Shown one piece after another: positions 60,016 through 64,000 of a DNA stretch of 64,000 bases (position 1 is the stretch's first letter; each line of letters opens with the position of its first letter). The position numbers were made by a program, and so were the translations under genes. The stretch is taken from NCBI GenBank assembly GCA_964396375.1, contig CAYNEY010000024.1, positions 19,824-83,823 on the forward strand, given 5' to 3'. This stretch comes from FEN-1139 sp964396375. Lineage in GTDB: Bacteria; Myxococcota_A; Polyangia; Polyangiales; Polyangiaceae. The notes under the pieces are model-generated. The model worked only from the letters and a program-made list of their open reading frames with translations, had not been told where the DNA came from and searched no databases.

Positions 60016-61356
60016 TCAAGCCGTCTGCCGGTCAGAAGGGGGGCTGGAAAGGGGCTCAGTGCACTTCTCGCGCGCCAACCAAGCCCGAAACGTGCTGCGA
60101 GGAACACCTGCCAGTCGCGCCGCAAGGCTGACGTTTCCGCGCGCCTTCTGGAGCATTTGCTCCGGCTCACTCACGTCAGTTCTTCTCGCACCCCCACGTG
60201 TACCGAGCGCCAACTCCACATGCATCAGATCGACGGTGGGGCCGTCGACCATAATGGCTGCGCGATAGACAACGCTGCCGAGCTCACGCACATTACCTGG
60301 CCAATCGTGGGCGATCAGGCGCGATAATGCCGCGCTCGTCAGCATCTTCAGGCCCACCTCATCCTTGATTCGGTCCAACCAATGGTTGATGAGAGCGGGA
60401 ATATCACTGCGCCGCTCACGGAGTGCTGGGATCGCGATCACCACCGTCGACAACCTCTGGAACAAATCAAAGCGGAAACGCCCTTTGGCGCAGTATTCGA
60501 GGAGCGGCGCCCAGGTCGCCGAGATGACTCTGACGTCGACAACTCTCGAACTGCCCGCACCAACCGGTCTGACAACCCCATCTTCCAGCACGCGCAGCAG
60601 TCTAACTTGCACGTTTTGAGACACCTCCCCCATCTCATCCAGAAACAGCGTGCCCTGGTGCGCGGATTCGAAGGCACCTTTGTGATTTGCTACCGCCCCG
60701 GTGAAGGCCCCCCGCACATGACCAAAGAGTTCGGAATCAGCCAGCGTGTCCGGAATCGTCCCCACATTGAGAGGCACGTATGCTCCCTCACGCTTGGAGA
60801 GCGTGTGCAGCGCGCGTGCTACCACATCCTTGCCCACGCCCGACTCCCCAAGCAGCAGTACTGGGGCGCGCAGCGGTGCAACACGACTCACCTGCTCGGC
60901 CACACGCTGCATCGGCTCCGAATCACCGACCATCCCCGGCAGCCGCGCGCCCTGTGCGGAGGCTCGGCATTCCAATTGATTGCGCACGATCACCGCCGTG
61001 CGACCAATTACGAACCCGCCAGACCTAGACGCGAAGCCTGCACTCTTCACCCGCGCAGCTCCGACGAAGACACCGTTCTTCGAGTCGAGGTCGCGCACTC
61101 GAACTCGGTTCTCGGTATGCTCGAGCACGCAGTGTTGTTGGCTCACCCACGGGTCGTCGATGCGGAGGTCCGCCGCGCGACCACTCCCCAGCACCAGCTT
61201 CTCACCCGGACCGAGCACTCTGCGGATGGTGGCACCAAGTCCACCTACTTCGATCACCCACGGTCCCTTTGAACCCTCGCAGAGGATTTCCTCGGTGGTG
61301 GACGGGATCACCGGACAACCTGACTTATGCTGCATCCTCGACGATTTCTGGGTCAT
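60016..61356 (-). CDS. Sigma-54-dependent activator with N-terminal FHA domain
   Basis: 446 residues from ATG at 61356. FHA domain (about 50-125: GSGRAADLRID, SQQHCVLEH, SKNGVFV). AAA+ domain: Walker A GESGVGKD, the sigma-54 contact loop GAFTGA, LFLDEMGEV, arginine-finger region. Fis-type HTH at the C-terminus (MLQKARGNVSLAARLAGVPRSTFRAWL). No REC domain, so control is probably through phosphothreonine binding from a Hanks kinase, a Myxococcota-typical arrangement. Its targets may include the divergent barrel gene 79 bases away. Confidence 0.92.
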   Translation of the reverse strand: MTQKSSRMQHKSGCPVIPSTTEEILCEGSKGPWVIEVGGLGATIRRVLGPGEKLVLGSGRAADLRIDDPWVSQQHCVLEHTENRVRVRDLDSKNGVFVGAARVKSAGFASRSGGFVIGRTAVIVRNQLECRASAQGARLPGMVGDSEPMQRVAEQVSRVAPLRAPVLLLGESGVGKDVVARALHTLSKREGAYVPLNVGTIPDTLADSELFGHVRGAFTGAVANHKGAFESAHQGTLFLDEMGEVSQNVQVRLLRVLEDGVVRPVGAGSSRVVDVRVISATWAPLLEYCAKGRFRFDLFQRLSTVVIAIPALRERRSDIPALINHWLDRIKDEVGLKMLTSAALSRLIAHDWPGNVRELGSVVYRAAIMVDGPTVDLMHVELALGTRGGARRTDVSEPEQMLQKARGNVSLAARLAGVPRSTFRAWLAREKCTEPLSSPPSDRQTA

Positions 61357-61434
61357 GCTTCTCATCGGCCCGAGTTGGCACCGAGTTGCGGCCAGAGTGC
61401 CCAAGCTCCCAAAATCGATGCTAAGAACCCGGCG

Positions 61435-62268
61435 ATGCTCGCTCCGGCCCGTACTGAACCCCTACCAAGCTTGGGCAACTCACCCCGGCTTCTCGGCCCA
61501 TACTTCTGTTCGCTCCTTTTTGGGCTCTCTGTCCTGGGGAGTGTCGGTGCGCCAGCCTTTGGACAGTCAACGGTCGACACTGTTGCATCGACCACACCCG
61601 AGACAGTGACGCCATCTTCGTCCCTCCCCTCACCGAAGGCTGAGGATTCCCCATCTTCAGGCCCGGCCGATGTGGAATTGATCGAGCCTGAGCCAGAGCT
61701 GCCGACAAGATTGGTCTCCGCTCTGCCGCTGGTTGATACGATCCACAACCACTTCTGGCTTACAGTCGGCGCCGAGACTGGCTGGTTCTTCGGCTCATTG
61801 GACGACGCAACGCCACTTTCGGATCTTGGTGAGACGCCGCTGCGCACCAATATCCGCCTCAAATATGGGTTGACCTCACACCTCGCTCTTGGGCTAGCCG
61901 GGGACATCACCTTCTTCTCCGCACCGGACGGTTGCAGTGATTGCTCCCTCCTGTCGTACGGGATGGGCCCGCTGCTTGGGTATCACATCGTGAAGGGCAC
62001 CCGCTTCGACCCGTTTGTTGCGCTCTCCTTCGGCTATCGAGCCACGAGCGCCCACGGTCCAGACGGAAATGACTACGTCTACACGGGTCTCGATCTTGCC
62101 TCGGTCACCCTCGGTGGCAACTACGCGGTAAGCAGCCACTTCGGATTCGGTCCAACCCTCACCTTCAACCTGTCTCGCTCGCTTGCCGTTCCCGATGGCC
62201 ACGAACAGGCCTCTTCGTTTGCTTTGCTTGCAGGTCTCGAGTTGTTTATCGACTCGAGTGGACGCTGA
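61435..62268 (+). CDS. Outer-membrane beta-barrel protein
   Basis: 277 residues from ATG at 61435. Signal peptide (LLFGLSVLGSVGAPAFGQ), a Pro/Ser/Glu-rich linker, then about eight amphipathic strands (HFWLTVGAETGWFFG, HLALGLAGDITFFS, SLTLGGNY-type repeats) with two Cys in an extracellular-like loop (DGCSDCS). Unrecognised family, OprF/OMP_b-brl-like in look. Divergent from the FHA sigma-54 gene, so possibly under its control. Confidence 0.75.
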   Translation: MLAPARTEPLPSLGNSPRLLGPYFCSLLFGLSVLGSVGAPAFGQSTVDTVASTTPETVTPSSSLPSPKAEDSPSSGPADVELIEPEPELPTRLVSALPLVDTIHNHFWLTVGAETGWFFGSLDDATPLSDLGETPLRTNIRLKYGLTSHLALGLAGDITFFSAPDGCSDCSLLSYGMGPLLGYHIVKGTRFDPFVALSFGYRATSAHGPDGNDYVYTGLDLASVTLGGNYAVSSHFGFGPTLTFNLSRSLAVPDGHEQASSFALLAGLELFIDSSGR

Positions 62269-62362
62269 GGGGCATCATCCACACCACCGTCTTGGCTTTC
62301 TAACTGCCCATCGGCGAAGCGCACACGAGCGCCGGCAACCAGGACTGCCAGGCCTCCACGAC

Positions 62363-62398
62363 GACGCTCCGCCGCTCCGGTAGGAGCGCGAGAGCGTC
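62363..62398. terminator. Hairpin between convergent barrel and TPR genes
   Basis: GACGCTC (62363-62369) pairs with GAGCGTC (62392-62398), and inside GCTCC (62374-62378) pairs with GGAGC (62383-62387) around GGTA. It lies in the 239-base convergent gap 62269-62507, where no gene is seen, so it probably stops both transcripts. No U-run is present. Confidence 0.5.
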
Positions 62399-62507
62399 GC
62401 GCCAATCGAAATCTCGCCGTGACGCTCCCAGCCGACTGAACCACTATCAGCGGAACAGCACCAGAGCTTGCCCAACAACTCGAAGCGCAGCCTGGTGCCT
62501 AACTCCG

Positions 62508-64000
62508 CTACTCAACCTTGATGGCCACGCCCAGCGAACGGCGCAGTGCCATATACTCTTCGCTGACACTGAAGAGCAGCAGCTCCTTCATCTTCTCAGC
62601 TGCGGTGAGATCACCAGGCAGAGAGGTCTCCGCCGCGATCACTCGTTTCGCGATCTCGAGATCCCCGCACAAAAGGAGACCCGCACGGGTGGTAGTCACC
62701 TCAATCCCCTGAATCCACCGCCGCATGTTGGCCGTGCTGCCCTCTCCCATCCAGCGCTTCACGGCTGCCTGCAGGTGTTCGAACTCCACGGGCTGCATGA
62801 ACCGACGAAGCGCCTGTGCCGACACCTTGACGTTGTTGGCAATCTCTGCCGGGAGCGGAGTACTGGGAACCGCCAACGCCACACCCGCGAAGAACATAAT
62901 CGTCAACTCGGACTGCGTCGCGAACAGATTCCTGATGTAGGCACGCGGTCGATAGCCGGCCAAGTGCTTCGCACAAATGAACGCGAGTTCCTGCGGTTGG
63001 AAACCTGATAGCACAGTCTGACCAGCCACTGAGGCCGGCGGCACCGTAGCTACCGGGACAATCCACCCTGGAACGTCACTCCGCACGTACAGCTCGGGTG
63101 CTGGCGTTCCGAGCACCTGTGCCGCCAGTCCAAAGGTCTTCGCGAAAGTGACGGTGGACGTCGCAGGATCCTGCCTGAATCTTGCATCCAATGACGGCAA
63201 CTTGCCCCCTGCCTTCAGCTCCGCACTCTTCGCCTGCAGCGCCGCCGGCACGATCATCTCGAAGATGCTCGAGACGTGGTTCTGGGTATCCGGGTGGAAC
63301 AGTTGCCGATTCCACAGGTCATCGTTCATCCGACCTCGGAATGGCAGCATGCCTTCCGGACGCCAATCCAGGTAGAACTGCCTCTCCTCTTCGCTAGCCT
63401 CACCCAAGAAAGAGATGGCTGACGCCACGCACCAAGCTTCATCATACGATTGCTTGTACAGAAATAGCCGGTACAGGGCGCGGTACACCTCCACCTTCAA
63501 GGGATCGCTGAGAAGCATCGCCCTCTGTTCAGCGATCGCCTCGTCCCACCGCTCCGCGGTTTCGTAAAGCTCGGCCAGGATCTGCCGCTCCAAGCCATTG
63601 TCCGGCTTGAGCGTGGCCGCCATTTTGAAGGACTCGATCGCCTCGTTCCCTTGCTGCAGCCGGTCACGGTAGATCAAGCCGAGCTGATGCCATAGTTGGT
63701 GCTCCAGCTCGGCGTTGCCCTTCCCACTGATCCTGAGGATCATCTTTCGGTAAGCTCGCTCCAGCTGTTTCCAATCCTTTTCCTGGGTCAGAATCTTGTT
63801 GATTCGCTCGAAAGCCTCTAGGTAGGCCGGATTCAGATCGAGCGACGCATTGAAGAGGTCGATCGCCCGGGTCGTATCATTGAGCTTGTCACGATAAAGC
63901 TGCGCTTGAGTGTAGAGATACTTCGCTTTGACTTCTGGGCGCGTCTCCAGCTCATTGATCCGCTGGATGCAATCCACCATTTTTTCCCACTCACCAGCTC
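62508..64000 (-). CDS. TPR protein, 5' end beyond the window
   Basis: At least 497 residues. The reading frame is open to the last base (codons before an internal ATG at 63980 continue in the same TPR-like style), so the true start lies outside. TPR-type repeats fill roughly the first 200 visible residues (AKYLYTQAQLYRDKLNDTTRAI, LWHQLGLIYRDRLQQGNEAI). The C-terminal 290 residues are a non-TPR domain with TFAKTFGLAAQVLGTPAPELYV, LSGFQPQELAFICAKHLAGYRP and many hydrophobic stretches. Large proteins of this kind are typical of Myxococcota. Function unknown. Confidence 0.85.
   Translation of the reverse strand, partial: AGEWEKMVDCIQRINELETRPEVKAKYLYTQAQLYRDKLNDTTRAIDLFNASLDLNPAYLEAFERINKILTQEKDWKQLERAYRKMILRISGKGNAELEHQLWHQLGLIYRDRLQQGNEAIESFKMAATLKPDNGLERQILAELYETAERWDEAIAEQRAMLLSDPLKVEVYRALYRLFLYKQSYDEAWCVASAISFLGEASEEERQFYLDWRPEGMLPFRGRMNDDLWNRQLFHPDTQNHVSSIFEMIVPAALQAKSAELKAGGKLPSLDARFRQDPATSTVTFAKTFGLAAQVLGTPAPELYVRSDVPGWIVPVATVPPASVAGQTVLSGFQPQELAFICAKHLAGYRPRAYIRNLFATQSELTIMFFAGVALAVPSTPLPAEIANNVKVSAQALRRFMQPVEFEHLQAAVKRWMGEGSTANMRRWIQGIEVTTTRAGLLLCGDLEIAKRVIAAETSLPGDLTAAEKMKELLLFSVSEEYMALRRSLGVAIKVE

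Overview
The window is a GC-rich chromosomal segment, densely coded on both strands, with no mobile elements, prophage or CRISPR. The gene content points to a deltaproteobacterial-type lineage, most likely Myxococcota. It has FHA domains on a GGDEF cyclase and on a sigma-54 activator, two Hanks-type kinases, a MopE-like DxDGD motif in a membrane hydrolase, Cys-rich low-complexity lipoproteins, TPR-rich proteins, and an HflX with a long N-terminal extension. This assignment is inferred from domain style. No rRNA is present to confirm it.

Layout. 0-9 kb: diguanylate cyclase, the lipid II flippase MurJ, a HEAT/AlkD-like protein, a second MOP-family polysaccharide flippase, an ABC-2 ATPase and a mosaic OmpA-type envelope protein. 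9-16 kb: the conserved translation/transcription operon rimP-nusA-ylxR/ylxQ-infB-ylxP-rbfA, all on the minus strand, with an intrinsic terminator insulating it from the upstream serA-like gene. 16-28 kb: a SerA-like dehydrogenase lacking the catalytic Arg, a TMTC-like membrane glycosyltransferase divergent from a methyltransferase, a Ser/Thr kinase with a partner TPR membrane protein, and an orphan XPB-N-like protein divergent from an HD-type dNTPase homologue, a small barrel-like protein and engB. 28-40 kb: tRNA-Val, a Cys-rich lipoprotein, a porin-like protein, D-cysteine desulfhydrase, a sulfatase-fold membrane enzyme, xerC with a membrane protein and an ABC-2 permease, hflX and fabH. 40-49 kb: typA, an XRE-cupin regulator, nadB with a patatin and a Tudor-knot-like lipoprotein, and etfBA. 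49-54 kb: three tRNAs, a highly structured 465-nt non-coding region ahead of a REC-XRE regulator, a kinase gene interrupted by an in-frame TAG, a zinc-ribbon coiled-coil protein and an FGE-like protein. 54-64 kb: uvrA, dksA, an amidase, an FHA sigma-54 activator, a barrel protein and a TPR protein that runs off the window.

How the genes work together. Much of the content is housekeeping (translation initiation, ribosome maturation, excision repair, NAD synthesis, ETF electron transfer) mixed with cell-envelope construction (MurJ, flippase, OmpA, amidase, lipoproteins) and signalling (c-di-GMP, kinases, REC-XRE, sigma-54). The strongest candidate for something undescribed is the intergenic region 49228-49693. 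It holds two G-quadruplex motifs on opposite strands, one inside the loop of a 15-bp hairpin, plus alternative hairpins whose last arm abuts the Shine-Dalgarno site of the REC-XRE gene. Other notable points are the amber-split kinase, the JAB-like HflX extension, the altered UvrA zinc module and the orphan XPB-N protein.
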